Shown: positions 53,997 to 63,995 of the stretch, piece after piece
How the letters are laid out: every line of letters begins with the position of its first letter
Position numbering within the stretch: the stretch's first letter is position 1
Source of the DNA: Rhodospirillaceae bacterium MC!
GTDB lineage: Bacteria > Pseudomonadota > Alphaproteobacteria > MC1
Assembly: GCA_002632265.1 (NCBI GenBank)
Contig: NQOV01000012.1
Span: 1-64,000, forward strand
Reading direction: 5' to 3'
Length of the DNA stretch: 64,000 nucleotides
Notes under the pieces: model-generated
Seen by the model: the letters and a program-made list of their open reading frames with translations, nothing else
Told to the model about the DNA's origin: nothing
Databases searched by the model: none
Position numbers and translations under genes: made by a program

Positions 53997-54045
53997 GATA
54001 ATTTATTCTTTCTTAAAATAGGTGGATTGTTAGAGATTTTAAATT

Positions 54046-55161
54046 TTAAATATGCTTTAATCCTGATGTTTGTGGCAGTGAGAACATAATATTCATATTC
54101 TGTACAGCGTTACCGCTTGCTCCTTTGATTAGATTATCAATTACGCCAACTATTATCAATCTATTTGTGCGTAAATCTAAGTTTAAGGATATATCACAAT
54201 AGTTTGTATTAAGAACTTCTTTAGTTTGCGGGAAGTTTCCCAGTGGACGAATTCTAACAAAAGGCGAATTTTTATATTGATCTTGATAGATTCTATGAAT
54301 CTCTTCTAAGGATATCCCATCATTTTCCAACTGAACATGACATGTTACCATGATACCTTTCATCATCGGCACTAAATGGGGGGCAAAGGTAATAGCTGGG
54401 ATTTTGTTATCTTGCACATGCTGATTGTATTGATAATCTTCCGAATTGGATATTATGCTTAAATGTTGTTCTATTTCTGGTATATGCTGATGTGTGGAAA
54501 CCTTATAAATTGAGAAGTTCTCATTCACATTACCATATATGGTGGTGTTGGTCGGTGTTTTGCCTGCTCCTGATACTCCTGATTTAGCGTCAACTATCAC
54601 GTGCTTTTTATCGATTAAAGCATTCTCCATATGCTTATTTTTCACATATAAAGGACTAAGGCATAATATGGATGTTAAAGCGTAACATCCTGTATTAGCT
54701 ACTATTTTACTGGTAGCTATTTGTTTTTCATTAAATTCGCAAATACCATAAGCAATATGAGATCTGATTTCTTGCGAGCTTGGTTTTTCTATGTTGTACC
54801 ATTTTATTATATCTTGCTGATCTTTTAAGCGTAAATCTCCTGATAGATCAATGATTTTAAGATCCAGATCCTTTAAATCTTCAATTAGCTTTGTGGAAAT
54901 CCCTTTCGGTGTGGCGATGAATAAGACATCGAGATTTTTTTCCATATAGGCAAAATTTATTTCCTGCAAAATGTAATCCTTATCAAAATACATAGGATAG
55001 CTTGAAGAAATATGCTCTCCTGCTCGGCTAGAACTGAAAAGATCTATGCTTGTTATATGTGGATGACGTTCCAAGATCTTAAAGACTTCCAAGCCCGAAT
55101 AGCCTGTAATGCCGATGATACCTGCACGGATCTTCTTCTTGATGTTATTAGTATTATTCAT
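54046..55161 (-). CDS. argC: N-acetyl-gamma-glutamyl-phosphate reductase
   Basis: 371 aa. NADP-binding start RAGIIGITGYSGLEVFKILERHP, DLSGDLRL, catalytic Cys in IVANTGCYALTSILCLSPL (residue about 158) and GVSGAGKTPT, plus HQHIPEIEQHLS. It reduces N-acetylglutamyl phosphate to the semialdehyde. Length lies somewhat above the common 310-345 type. The gene is separated from argF by a 71-bp gap carrying a 15-bp triple repeat. Confidence 0.96.
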   Translation of the reverse strand: MNNTNNIKKKIRAGIIGITGYSGLEVFKILERHPHITSIDLFSSSRAGEHISSSYPMYFDKDYILQEINFAYMEKNLDVLFIATPKGISTKLIEDLKDLDLKIIDLSGDLRLKDQQDIIKWYNIEKPSSQEIRSHIAYGICEFNEKQIATSKIVANTGCYALTSILCLSPLYVKNKHMENALIDKKHVIVDAKSGVSGAGKTPTNTTIYGNVNENFSIYKVSTHQHIPEIEQHLSIISNSEDYQYNQHVQDNKIPAITFAPHLVPMMKGIMVTCHVQLENDGISLEEIHRIYQDQYKNSPFVRIRPLGNFPQTKEVLNTNYCDISLNLDLRTNRLIIVGVIDNLIKGASGNAVQNMNIMFSLPQTSGLKHI

Positions 55162-55176
55162 TTGTTTTATACCTTT

Positions 55177-55219
55177 ATTCTGGAGATATGTATTCTTGAG
55201 ATATGTATTCTGGAGATAT
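55177..55219. repeat. Three tandem copies of a 15-bp unit between argF and argC
   Basis: ATTCTGGAGATATGT, ATTCTTGAGATATGT, ATTCTGGAGATAT. On the transcript it lies upstream of the argC ribosome site, inside the operon, and could vary in copy number. Confidence 0.85.
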
Positions 55220-55232
55220 TAATATGGATTGC

Positions 55233-56234
55233 TTAGTCTTTTAGGGTTTCGTATAATACCGCTTTGATTGTGTGCATGCGATTTTCTGCTTGATCAAACA
55301 CTACGGATTGCTCGCTTTCGAATGTTTCATCATCGATCTCGCAAATATTTTCCAAACCGAACTTATGGGCAAGATCTTTCCCTTGTATGGTATCATCATT
55401 ATGGAACGCAGGCAAGCAATGAAGTATTTTTATGGCTTTATTATTGCTAAGTTCTAGTAATTCCTTGTTAATTTTATAGTCTTTCAATAGCTTAATACGT
55501 TCTGCCCATACGCTATCAGGCTCGCCCATTGAGACCCAAACATCACCATAGACAAAATCTGCATTCTTCATGCCGATGTTTTTATCGTCGCTAATTGTGA
55601 TTTTTGCTTGGCTTTTAAGAGCTAGCTTTTTTGCTATGCTTTGTATTTCGTCCTTAGGTTGGAGATCGTTCGGTGCGAGAATTCTCACATCCATTCCCAA
55701 CAAAGCCCCTGTAACTAATAGGGAATTAGCGGTGTTACTACGCCCATCGCCAACAAATACCAACTTGATTTCCTCAATAGCTTTATTGCTATGCTCTTTT
55801 ATGGTTAAGATATCGGCAAGCATTTGGGTTGGATGCCAATCATCGGTTAAAGCGTTATAGGTGGGAATTTTGCCATAGTTTGCTAAATCTTCTACTGATT
55901 GTTGGGCAAACCCCCTAAAGACTATGGCGTTATAAAAGCCTTTTAGCACTCTAGCGGTATCTTTTATGCTTTCTTTTTTGCCGATCTGTGAGCCTTGAGA
56001 GCCTAAATATGTTGCCCCCATACCTAAATCATACGCTGAAACTTCAAAAGAACAACGTGTTCTTGTGGAATCCTTTTCAAAAATCAAAGCGATGTTTTTA
56101 TTCTTGATCTTTGGATGTGCTAAATTGTTCTTTTTGATATGCTTTAACTTGATCGCACTCTCAACTAAATATAAAAACTCTTCTTTAGTCAGTGAGTGAA
56201 TATCCAGTAAGTTTTTATTGTGAAAATTTATCAT
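55233..56234 (-). CDS. argF: Ornithine carbamoyltransferase
   Basis: Start set at MINFHNKNLLDIHSLTKEEF (56234) with AAGGAATAT ahead; the ORF-track start would overlap carB and adds 16 odd residues. 333 aa. Carbamoyl phosphate site DSTRTRCSFEVSA, Asn-containing TAR/VFRG block (VFRGFAQQSVED), NALTDDWHPTQMLADILT, KLVFVGDGRSNTANSLL and LHCLPAFHNDDTIQG with ornithine-site Cys. It makes citrulline from ornithine and carbamoyl phosphate. The gene directly follows carB with 13 bp between them, matching supply and use of carbamoyl phosphate. Confidence 0.97.
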   Translation of the reverse strand: MINFHNKNLLDIHSLTKEEFLYLVESAIKLKHIKKNNLAHPKIKNKNIALIFEKDSTRTRCSFEVSAYDLGMGATYLGSQGSQIGKKESIKDTARVLKGFYNAIVFRGFAQQSVEDLANYGKIPTYNALTDDWHPTQMLADILTIKEHSNKAIEEIKLVFVGDGRSNTANSLLVTGALLGMDVRILAPNDLQPKDEIQSIAKKLALKSQAKITISDDKNIGMKNADFVYGDVWVSMGEPDSVWAERIKLLKDYKINKELLELSNNKAIKILHCLPAFHNDDTIQGKDLAHKFGLENICEIDDETFESEQSVVFDQAENRMHTIKAVLYETLKD

Positions 56235-56247
56235 TGTGTTATATTCC

Positions 56248-59200
56248 TTATGCTTTATAGTATTCTTGAATTGGTAAGACATTTGTCTCTTGAGTTTTAT
56301 TACAGTATATGGCCTCTGCTAGGGTTTTCATGGCTAGGATAGAAGTGAAGTATGGTATACCGTAAAAAGTTGCTTTTCTTCGGAGATTAAACAACTGTTC
56401 TAACTTATTTAGTGTTATATGCTCTAAATAATAATTGTTTATCACCGAAATAATTGAGACTATGTTGTAATCCTGTAATATATTCTTGATGTTATCTTCA
56501 TGAAGTTCTTTAGCATGTATTATTGTATCGATTGTAACATTGTTTTTGTCAAAATGGACTACTTCATCACTAAAACAAGCTATTTTAAAGCCGATAATAC
56601 TCAATCCATTCAAGATAGAGGCTAAACTATCTTCTAAATGGTTAATGCTTAAGAGAATAGTTCCTGTTGTTGGTAATATCTGCATGGAACTGGCGTAAGC
56701 TTTAATTAAAGCTTTGGAGAAATCATGATCTATCCCCATAACTTCCCCTGTGGATTTCATTTGTGGACCTAGAAGAAAATCATTGTTGGGGAATCTATCA
56801 AAGGGTAAAACCACATCTTTTATGGAATAGTATTTGGGGAATTCCATAGGTAAAGAGAACTCACTTAGCTTTTTATCTAATAAGGTTAATGTCGCATAAA
56901 AAGCTAGAGAGTATCCTGACGCTTTGGCGATAAATGGAATTGTGCGACTGGCTCTCGGATTAACTTCTAACACAAAGATCTTGTTATTTTGAATGGCGAA
57001 TTGGATATTCATTAAACCTTTGATAGCTAACGCTTTACCTATTTTTATTGTATGCTCTTTTAAGGAGTCTATAATGTAATTATCCAGTGAGAACGGCGGA
57101 AAGGAGCAAGCGGAATCGCCCGAGTGAATGCCTGCTTCTTCAAACTGTTCTAAAATACCCGCCACATGGATATTTTCGCCGTCGCCAATGGCGTCCACAT
57201 CCACTTCTATGGCGTCATTTAGATATTTATCCAGTAATAAACTTCCTTCAAAATCGGCGAAATTAACGTCGTCTAGATATTTATTTAACTGATCGATGTT
57301 ATAGACAACGCTCATATTCTGCCCACCAATTACATAAGATGGACGAATAACTAAAGGAAAACCAAGCTTTATCGCTTCACTTTTCGCTTGATCTTTAGAG
57401 TGAGCAATGGAGTTTTGTGATTGGTTAATATCTAAGGAATTCATAAGGTTAGAGAAGTATTTGCGTTCTTCACATTGTAAGATATTGTCAATGCTCGTAC
57501 CTAAGATCTTAACTCCGTGATTTTCAAGATCCTTAGCTAAATTTATCGGCGTTTGTCCGCCAAATTGGACGATGACTCCCAGCAGTTCGCCCTTAGATTT
57601 TTCCAAGTTAATGACTTCGAGAATGTGTTCGATACATAAGGGTTCAAAATATAAACGATCGGCAACATCGTAATCAGTTGAGACGGTTTCGGGGTTCGAA
57701 TTGATCATAATTGCTTCAATCCCCACACTTTGCAAGGCCCATAAGGATTGAACGCAAACATAATCAAACTCCAATCCTTGCCCAATTCTGTTAGCTCCTG
57801 CACCGATAACTATAACTTTTTTCTTATCTGTAGGTTTGGAATCAGAATCCATTATCTCGTTGCCGTTAATATCCGTATAGCTATTTTGATAGCATGAATA
57901 ATAATAATTATTATGTGCTAAAAATTCCCCTGCACATGTGTCTATCTGCTTAAAGGCAGGTTTTATCTGAAATTTTATGCGTGCTTGTGTAACATCATGT
58001 TGAGCTAAATTCGCCAGTTGTTCGATTCTGGTATCGGCAAAGCCGTTGAGTTTATAATGAAATAAAGCTTGTTTGTTGGCAAGAATATTCGCTCCTAACT
58101 TCTTGATTTCCTGTTCAAGATCAACCATTTTTTTAAATTCATGTAAGAACCATTTATCAATATGTGTTATTTCGTTGATTTTATCTATGCTGATACCTTG
58201 TCTTAATGCTTGAATTACTAGAGGAATTCTTTTGTAGTGAGTCTTTGGTAATTGTGCTAAAATTTCATCATTAGATAAATGAGTGGTTTCTTGAAGATCA
58301 TTGAGTTTTTTATCTAGAGAAGAATACGCCTTTTGGAAACTTTCTAAGAAATTATTGCCAACGGCCATAACTTCGCCCACTGCCTGCATGGATGTATGTA
58401 ATAATCCTGAACTTTTAGGGAATTTATCAAAGTTAAATTTTGGGATTTTACAGACAACATAATCAATTGTTGGTTCGAATGAAAAGGGGGTGGTTTTTGT
58501 GCAGTCATTTTGCAGTTCATCCAAGGTATAGCCAACAGATAACAAGGCCGCAACCTTAGCAATGGGGAATCCTGTAGCCTTGCTCGCCAATGCTGACGAT
58601 CTGGAAACTCTAGGATTAACTTCAATCACGATCATATCCCCATTTTTTGGATTAATGGCAAACTGGACATTTGCTCCACCAGTTTTTAAACCGACTTCCC
58701 TTAAAATATCAAAACTTGCATTTCTCATTATTTGGAATTCTTTATCTGTAAGGGTTAGGGCGGGGGCGATTGTGATAGAATCTCCAGTGTGAATCCCCAT
58801 GGGATCAAGGTTTTCAATGGAACAAATAACAATACAATTTCCCACCTGATCGCATACAAGTTCTAGCTCATATTCTTTCCAGCCGATTAAGGATTCATCG
58901 ATTTGAACTTCGCCCACAGGTGAGCTTTTGATTGCATTTTTTATGATTTGCGATAGCTCATCCTTATCCTTAGCAATTCCGCCACCTTGCCCGCCCATGG
59001 TGAATGACGGTCTTAAGATACAGGGAAAGCCGTTTTCTTCTGTGAATTTTAAGGCCTGTTCATAGCTAGATACTACGGTTGATTTGGGAAATCCTAAGTT
59101 TAATTTTTCCAGTAATTGCGAGAATAAGGCTCTATCTTCGGCTTTTTTGATGCCTTCTACGGATACTCCTAGAAGTTCAACCTTATATTTATCTAGAACG

Positions 59201-59517
59201 CCATTTTTATGGGCCTCTAAAGCACAATTTAAGGCCGTTTGTCCGCCAACTGTCGCTAAAATCCCTTGCGGTCTTTCTTTTTTGATGATCTTTTCTAGAT
59301 TTTTCCATGTGATTGGTTCGATATATGTGGCGTCAGCCAAATTGGGATCTGTCATGATCGTTGCAGGATTGGAATTCAATAAAATAACTCGAATACCCTC
59401 GCTTTTTAAGGCTTTTATCGCTTGAGTTCCTGAATAATCAAACTCGCAAGCTTGCCCAATTACAATCGGCCCCGAACCGATTATCAAAACCGATTTAATG
59501 TTGTTATTTTTAGGCAT
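56248..59517 (-). CDS. carB: Carbamoyl-phosphate synthase large chain
   Basis: 1089 aa, full length (E. coli 1073), not split. Two homologous ATP-grasp halves: [29 protein letters not shown] at the start and [28 protein letters not shown] in the middle (about 580). First half has [15 protein letters not shown], second half [34 protein letters not shown] lies near residue 870, and an allosteric MGS-like domain closes the chain. It makes carbamoyl phosphate for arginine and pyrimidines with CarA, whose gene overlaps it by 8 bp. Confidence 0.98.
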   Translation of the reverse strand: MPKNNNIKSVLIIGSGPIVIGQACEFDYSGTQAIKALKSEGIRVILLNSNPATIMTDPNLADATYIEPITWKNLEKIIKKERPQGILATVGGQTALNCALEAHKNGVLDKYKVELLGVSVEGIKKAEDRALFSQLLEKLNLGFPKSTVVSSYEQALKFTEENGFPCILRPSFTMGGQGGGIAKDKDELSQIIKNAIKSSPVGEVQIDESLIGWKEYELELVCDQVGNCIVICSIENLDPMGIHTGDSITIAPALTLTDKEFQIMRNASFDILREVGLKTGGANVQFAINPKNGDMIVIEVNPRVSRSSALASKATGFPIAKVAALLSVGYTLDELQNDCTKTTPFSFEPTIDYVVCKIPKFNFDKFPKSSGLLHTSMQAVGEVMAVGNNFLESFQKAYSSLDKKLNDLQETTHLSNDEILAQLPKTHYKRIPLVIQALRQGISIDKINEITHIDKWFLHEFKKMVDLEQEIKKLGANILANKQALFHYKLNGFADTRIEQLANLAQHDVTQARIKFQIKPAFKQIDTCAGEFLAHNNYYYSCYQNSYTDINGNEIMDSDSKPTDKKKVIVIGAGANRIGQGLEFDYVCVQSLWALQSVGIEAIMINSNPETVSTDYDVADRLYFEPLCIEHILEVINLEKSKGELLGVIVQFGGQTPINLAKDLENHGVKILGTSIDNILQCEERKYFSNLMNSLDINQSQNSIAHSKDQAKSEAIKLGFPLVIRPSYVIGGQNMSVVYNIDQLNKYLDDVNFADFEGSLLLDKYLNDAIEVDVDAIGDGENIHVAGILEQFEEAGIHSGDSACSFPPFSLDNYIIDSLKEHTIKIGKALAIKGLMNIQFAIQNNKIFVLEVNPRASRTIPFIAKASGYSLAFYATLTLLDKKLSEFSLPMEFPKYYSIKDVVLPFDRFPNNDFLLGPQMKSTGEVMGIDHDFSKALIKAYASSMQILPTTGTILLSINHLEDSLASILNGLSIIGFKIACFSDEVVHFDKNNVTIDTIIHAKELHEDNIKNILQDYNIVSIISVINNYYLEHITLNKLEQLFNLRRKATFYGIPYFTSILAMKTLAEAIYCNKTQETNVLPIQEYYKA

Positions 59518-60736
59518 TAGCTTGCTCCTTAGTATTATTATATTTACGAATTAGTTGATAAAAATCATTAAAATTATAGATACTATCATGCGGTCCCGCT
59601 GAACTTTCTGGATGATATTGTAAAGAAATTATAGGTTTATTCTTTATCCTGATCCCTTCAATTGTGTTATCGAATAAATTAATATGAGTAACTTCAACAT
59701 CTTGAGATAAATTTTGTGATACTGCATACATATGATTTTGAGATGTTATTTCTATTTTGTTTGTCTCTAAATTCTTTACAGGATGATTAACTCCATGATG
59801 TCCATAGGGTAGCTTTTCCACCTTACATTCCAAACTTAAAGCTAAAAGCTGATGACCTAAACATATGGCTAATAAGGGAATTTCATTTTTTACTAACTCT
59901 AATATGCTATCTTTCACATGGGGAATTATCATGTTAGGATTCCCAGCCCCATTAGATAAGATAACACCTACAGGATCATACTTTTTTATTGTCGCATAAT
60001 CTGATTTAGCAGGTAGAATATGAACATTAAAGCCTTGATTGTGTAAGATATTTGCGATGTTATCCTTATAACCAAAGTCAATTAGGACAATATTTTCACC
60101 GTTGTTGTTTATTTTACTTTTTACTTTACTTGCTTCTTTACTTTTTTCTTTATTTTTTGCTGTATTGTTTACTTTGTTATTGATTTTAGGATCATACAAA
60201 AACTCTTTTTTAGTTGATATTTCTATGGCTAATTCTTTTTCGTTGATACTTGTACCATTTTTTAATATATCTTGAGCTTTTTTAATATCATCTTGAGATA
60301 TGGGATTATCTAAAGCCACGATACAAGCGTCCATTGTCCCTTTATTTCTAAGCTTTTTTATGATAGCTCGAGTATCGACATCCGTTAAAGCTAAAACCTT
60401 ATTTTTTACTAGCCATTTCTCCAAGCTTATTTGCCCTTGGTGATGGCTATAATTTTCAATATAATTGTTAAATATCACACCCTTAGCATATATTTTATCG
60501 GATTCACTATCAAAATCATTCACACCAATATTACCCACATGTGGCATACTAAAAGTAATGATTTGCTCGGCATAAGACGGATCGGATATGGTTTCTTGAT
60601 AGCCAAAAAGTGTAGTATTAAAACATAACTCCGCCTTAACAAAACCTTTATCGCCCAACGATTTGCCTTTAAATATCGAACCATCTTCTAATAATAAAAA
60701 TCCATTTTTATATTCATAATCATCCATGTTAGACAT
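59510..60736 (-). CDS. carA: Carbamoyl-phosphate synthase small chain
   Basis: 408 aa. N-terminal CarA domain ([60 protein letters not shown]), a Lys/Asn-rich linker at about 190-215, then the class I glutaminase with nucleophile Cys in [16 protein letters not shown], and His/Glu in [12 protein letters not shown]. It supplies ammonia from glutamine to CarB. First gene of the eight-gene carbamoyl phosphate/arginine cluster, all minus strand. Start at 60736 or, nine bases later, at MDDYEYK. Its 3' end overlaps carB by 8 bp. Confidence 0.97.
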   Translation of the reverse strand: MSNMDDYEYKNGFLLLEDGSIFKGKSLGDKGFVKAELCFNTTLFGYQETISDPSYAEQIITFSMPHVGNIGVNDFDSESDKIYAKGVIFNNYIENYSHHQGQISLEKWLVKNKVLALTDVDTRAIIKKLRNKGTMDACIVALDNPISQDDIKKAQDILKNGTSINEKELAIEISTKKEFLYDPKINNKVNNTAKNKEKSKEASKVKSKINNNGENIVLIDFGYKDNIANILHNQGFNVHILPAKSDYATIKKYDPVGVILSNGAGNPNMIIPHVKDSILELVKNEIPLLAICLGHQLLALSLECKVEKLPYGHHGVNHPVKNLETNKIEITSQNHMYAVSQNLSQDVEVTHINLFDNTIEGIRIKNKPIISLQYHPESSAGPHDSIYNFNDFYQLIRKYNNTKEQANA

Positions 60737-60806
60737 TATACATTCTCTTTCTTTACTTCAAGAATTTATGAAGTATTACATTAATATTCATAAGCTGATA
60801 TTTAAC

Positions 60807-60835
60807 ATCATAATACATAATTACATAAAATGCAA
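60807..60835 (-). promoter_or_regulatory. Promoter of the carAB-arg operon
   Basis: Minus strand: TTGCAT, 17-bp spacer, TATGAT, giving a leader of about 65 nt to carA. Confidence 0.6.
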
Positions 60836-60890
60836 GAAAAATAAATAAAATGCTTTTATTATGCGTTTATAAACTAAAATATGCAATGTT

Positions 60891-60928
60891 AAAAAGAGCC
60901 AGTTATATTACTATAACTAGCTCTTTTC
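60891..60928 (-). terminator. Minus-strand terminator upstream of carA
   Basis: Minus strand: AAAGAGCTAGTTATA - GTAA - TATAACTGGCTCTTT followed by TT; the single off-pair is a U-G wobble in minus-strand RNA but a C-A clash in plus-strand RNA. No minus-strand gene lies upstream in the window, so it may end a short RNA or act as an attenuator. Confidence 0.75.
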
Positions 60929-60980
60929 ATATATTTAAGAAATAAATTATTATATCTTTTATTATACTATATTTTATTTG

Positions 60981-61008
60981 TGTATAAAATTAACATCTTA
61001 TATTGCAA
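60981..61008 (-). promoter_or_regulatory. Second, upstream minus-strand promoter candidate
   Basis: Minus strand: TTGCAA, 16-bp spacer, TATACA. Transcription from here would run into the terminator at 60928 after about 80 nt. Confidence 0.35.
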
Positions 61009-61139
61009 GGAAATTTCCCATGAATATAATTTCTTCATAAAATACTCTTGATTTGTGGATTTTTATTTGCTAGTATGATAATAAAGAACATGTTATGTCC
61101 AAATTAATGGAGGCAGGTTTTACTTTTTAGGTATAAATT

Positions 61140-61433
61140 ATGGCAGATAACATTTTAAAAATAGAAAATAGAAGAATCACGGTAGAAGTTTTGTGCTTGT
61201 CTTTAGATGACGGTTTTGCTAAAGCTATGGTGAGCATGCGTAAGAAGTTAATGGAAGAAAAACAAGAGCTTTTCCTTAAGATCGAGATTCTTGGAGTTAA
61301 GATTTTAGAGAAAAAGGAAATCTATCCACAAGGTTTATTGTCTAAAATTACTTTAAAGAGTAAAATTGAGATGTCTTTATCATTGGAATTCGAAGTGGAA
61401 GTTCGTTACATTAATTTCACTGAAGTTACGTGA
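61140..61433 (+). CDS. Small protein of unknown function
   Basis: 97 aa, cytoplasmic, no signal or membrane segment, highly charged (Lys/Glu-rich). Predicted alternation: strand (RRITVEVLCL), helix (DGFAKAMVSMRKKLMEEKQ), strands (ELFLKIEILGVKILEKKEIYP, KITLKSKIEMSLSLEFEVEVRYINF). No family recognised. A ribosome site TTAGGTAT and a possible promoter (TTGATT, 17 bp, TAGTAT near 61050-61078) precede it. It stands alone between carA and the aminotransferase gene, with the worn end of a repeat behind it. Confidence 0.65.
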   Translation: MADNILKIENRRITVEVLCLSLDDGFAKAMVSMRKKLMEEKQELFLKIEILGVKILEKKEIYPQGLLSKITLKSKIEMSLSLEFEVEVRYINFTEVT

Positions 61434-61442
61434 TATGATACG

Positions 61443-61486
61443 CTTTTATGTGAAAAGCGAGCTATAATGAGTGCTTTTTCATCTAT
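61443..61486 (-). repeat. Worn repeat end (subfamily A, reverse orientation) and small hairpin
   Basis: CGCTTTT-ATG-TGAAAAGCG forms a small hairpin; read on the minus strand GATGAAAAAGCACTCATTATAGC matches the left end of subfamily A. The only copy seen in reverse. Confidence 0.45.
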
Positions 61487-61684
61487 CTTATTTCTTTTTG
61501 GTTCTTTTTAGTTCTTTTTGGTTTTTTAAAGAATTATATTAATATATATTTTATGGTTGACAGTTTGCACATATAATAGTATACTTTTTTCAATTCGTTA
61601 TGACTCGGAAATTTAAATATTATCATTTGAATTCTGACTATATAAATTCTGACTATCTAAATTCCGATAAGCAAGCAAACAAGC

Positions 61685-62806
61685 ATGAAGAAAAAAACAA
61701 TATATGTAACTAAGCCCTTTCTTCCGCCCTTAGAAGAGTTTAAGGAAAAGCTAGATGCCATATGGTCAACAGGGCATATTACCAATTGGGGGCCCATACA
61801 TGAAGAATTTAAGGAAGAGCTTAAAGCATATTTGCATGTGAAAAACATCTCTCTTTTCACCAATGGTCATCTTGCTTTAGAAACCGCAATAAAATGCTTA
61901 AAATTACCACAAGGTGGGGAAATTATAACCACGCCTTTTACTTTTGTTTCCACATCTCACGCCATTTTAAATTGTGGTTATACTCCTGTGTTTTGCGATA
62001 TCTGTGAAGATGATTTTAATATGGATCATACTAAAATAGCAGATCTTATTACAGATAAAACCGTGGCGATTTTGCCTGTTCATGTTTTTGGTCAACCGTG
62101 TAATGTTCATGAACTTCAAAATATAGCGACCAAGCATAAGTTAAAATTAATATACGATTCTGCCCATGCTTTTAATGTGAAAGTTGATAATAACTCTATC
62201 TTTAATTATGGCGATATTTCCATGGCGTCCTTACATGCTACCAAAGTAATGCACTCCATAGAAGGGGGTTTTTTAGCATATCAAGATGAGAAACTTCAAG
62301 AAAAAATAAGATATCTTAAAAACTTCGGCATTGCCAACGCTGAAGACGTGCCAGAAGTCGGTTCAAATGCAAAAATGAATGAATTTCAAGCAAGTATGGG
62401 GAGTGTGAATTTAAAATATATCGATGAAAATATCGCTAAAAGGAAAGTTATTTTCACTCATTATTTAAAACTTTTACAAGATAATGAACATATCCAAACC
62501 ATTGCTTTAAAAGATAATATACAATATAACTTTTCCTATTTTCCCATTGTGATTAATACAAATAACAATAATATCACAAGAAATGGACTGGCGGAATATT
62601 TAATTAAAAATGATATTGTTCCAAGAAAGTATTTTTATCCATTAATTAGTAATTTAGATAATTATAAAAACTATAACCGATCTGCAAATAATTTAGCTAT
62701 CGCCAACAAGATAGCAAATAATATCTTAACCTTACCAATCTATCCAGATTTAGATTTATCTGATGTGGAAAGAATTGTCAGTATTATTAATGATTATACT
62801 AGATAA
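61685..62806 (+). CDS. DegT/DnrJ/EryC1/StrS-family sugar aminotransferase
   Basis: 373 aa. PLP fold type I sugar aminotransferase: start with YVTKPFLPPLEEFKEKLDAIWSTGHITNWGP, FTNGHLALETAIKCL, TTPFTFVSTSHAIL, CDICEDDFNMD, LIYDSAHAF, and the PLP lysine in SLHATKVMHSIEGGFLAY (residue about 184); KNFGIANAEDVPEVGSNAKMNEFQASMG completes the pattern. These enzymes aminate nucleotide-linked keto-sugars (for example TDP-4-keto or 3-keto hexoses) for surface glycans. The true donor sugar cannot be told without other sugar genes; none are adjacent, but the regulator downstream may belong to the same locus. Confidence 0.9.
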   Translation: MKKKTIYVTKPFLPPLEEFKEKLDAIWSTGHITNWGPIHEEFKEELKAYLHVKNISLFTNGHLALETAIKCLKLPQGGEIITTPFTFVSTSHAILNCGYTPVFCDICEDDFNMDHTKIADLITDKTVAILPVHVFGQPCNVHELQNIATKHKLKLIYDSAHAFNVKVDNNSIFNYGDISMASLHATKVMHSIEGGFLAYQDEKLQEKIRYLKNFGIANAEDVPEVGSNAKMNEFQASMGSVNLKYIDENIAKRKVIFTHYLKLLQDNEHIQTIALKDNIQYNFSYFPIVINTNNNNITRNGLAEYLIKNDIVPRKYFYPLISNLDNYKNYNRSANNLAIANKIANNILTLPIYPDLDLSDVERIVSIINDYTR

Positions 62807-62940
62807 TAGATACTAGATAATAGCTTAACTTAAAGTATTATAATTGCAATTTAAAATCAAATATGCTATACTAATATACGTATAAAAATATGTGTATAAA
62901 AACACTAGTTAAAGTAAAACATATAAGGATCATAAAGATA

Positions 62941-63840
62941 ATGAATAAAAATATTTCATTAAATAACAACAAATTTTTTAAAGCTCTTTCTTCTAAAACT
63001 AAAGTGAATATTTTAGAGACTTTAATAAGTGGGGAAAAGAATATTGGGCAAATATCAAAAGCTCTTGATATTTCCAATGTTACCATATGGAAACACATAA
63101 ACGAACTGGAAGACGCAGGGATTATTCGCACCAAAAATACCTCTGCGAAAAAAGGAGTGCAAAAGGTTTGCACTTTGATTTTTAAGGATTATCACATTAA
63201 ACTCACAACCCAAGATTCTGACGTTTTAAATACTCAACAATATGAAATTCCAGTGGGATCTTATAGTAATTATGATGTGTATCCCACTTGTGGGCTGGCG
63301 AGTACTACGGAAATTTTAGATGAGTGTGATAATAGCCGTTATTTTTCTCGTTTAAATAAGAATGAAGCGGGAATCTTGTGGTTTTCTCAAGGCTGGTTGG
63401 AATATACGATTCCTAGCTATTTGGTTCACGAAAAGACTATCAATAAAATCGAGCTGATTTTAGAGTTATCGGTGGAATGTTCCGAGTTTAAAGATACCTT
63501 GAAATCTGACATATATTTCTCATGGAATGGCGTTGAAATTGCCAAGCATATCGCCACTGTTGATACAAATAAGGAAAAAGGCATATATACTCCAGGGTGG
63601 TGGATTCTGAGTCAGTATGGCGAAACTGTTGCCTTATCTATCACTAAAAGGGGGACGTTCATTAATCATATAAAGATATCTGATGTGAGTATTTTAGATA
63701 TTAATATTAATGATAATCAAGATAACATCTTAAAAATCGCCAGCCCTAAGGATACAGAAAACCCAGGTGGACTGCATTTATTTGGGCAAGGTTTCGGTAA
63801 CTTTAATAATCATATATTGTTAAAAACATATCACTATTAA
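62941..63840 (+). CDS. ArsR-type winged-helix regulator with large C-terminal domain
   Basis: Start set at MNKNISLNNNKFFKAL (62941), preceded by AAGGATCATAAAG; the track start adds 17 residues. 299 aa. Residues about 10-75 are a winged helix of ArsR type (FFKALSSKTKVNILETLISGEKNIGQISKALDISNVTIWKHINELEDAGIIRTK). The C-terminal 200 residues are beta-rich (ILWFSQGWLEYTIPSYLV, KIELILELSVECSEF, DIYFSWNGVEIAKHIATVD, YGETVALSITKRG) and look like a ligand- or sugar-binding sandwich. Effector unknown. A gene with a strong RBS begins 155 bp downstream and may be its target. Confidence 0.82.
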   Translation: MNKNISLNNNKFFKALSSKTKVNILETLISGEKNIGQISKALDISNVTIWKHINELEDAGIIRTKNTSAKKGVQKVCTLIFKDYHIKLTTQDSDVLNTQQYEIPVGSYSNYDVYPTCGLASTTEILDECDNSRYFSRLNKNEAGILWFSQGWLEYTIPSYLVHEKTINKIELILELSVECSEFKDTLKSDIYFSWNGVEIAKHIATVDTNKEKGIYTPGWWILSQYGETVALSITKRGTFINHIKISDVSILDININDNQDNILKIASPKDTENPGGLHLFGQGFGNFNNHILLKTYHY

Positions 63841-63882
63841 ATTTCTTAAGAAAAAAATTCCTTATTTTACAATGCTGTATAG

Positions 63883-63912
63883 TATTTGATTAGTAGATAG
63901 GCTAATCAAATA
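63883..63912. terminator. Hairpin behind the regulator gene
   Basis: TATTTGATTAG / CTAATCAAATA, perfect 11-bp stem, loop TAGATAGG, 40 bp past the stop codon. No T-run follows, so it is only a possible terminator or an operator. Confidence 0.45.
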
Positions 63913-63995
63913 ATAGTAGTGTATTTACAGATTCTTGAATATCTGTTAGCATATAATTATATTAACACTTTAATTATTTTAGGAGAATTTATTAT

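Larger units (their letters stand above)
60737..61139. other. Noncoding regulatory gap upstream of carA
   Basis: 403 bp between divergent carA and the small plus-strand gene. Contains two minus-strand promoter candidates (60807-60835 and 60981-61008) with a minus-strand terminator between them (60891-60928). A 23-codon minus ORF is present but has no leader-peptide look. Nothing else recognised. Confidence 0.55.

Noticed and set aside
61030-61100. 23-codon minus ORF upstream of carA as leader peptide
   Set aside because: It has no run of arginine codons, overlaps the promoter candidate, and ends before the terminator without a coupled alternative hairpin.
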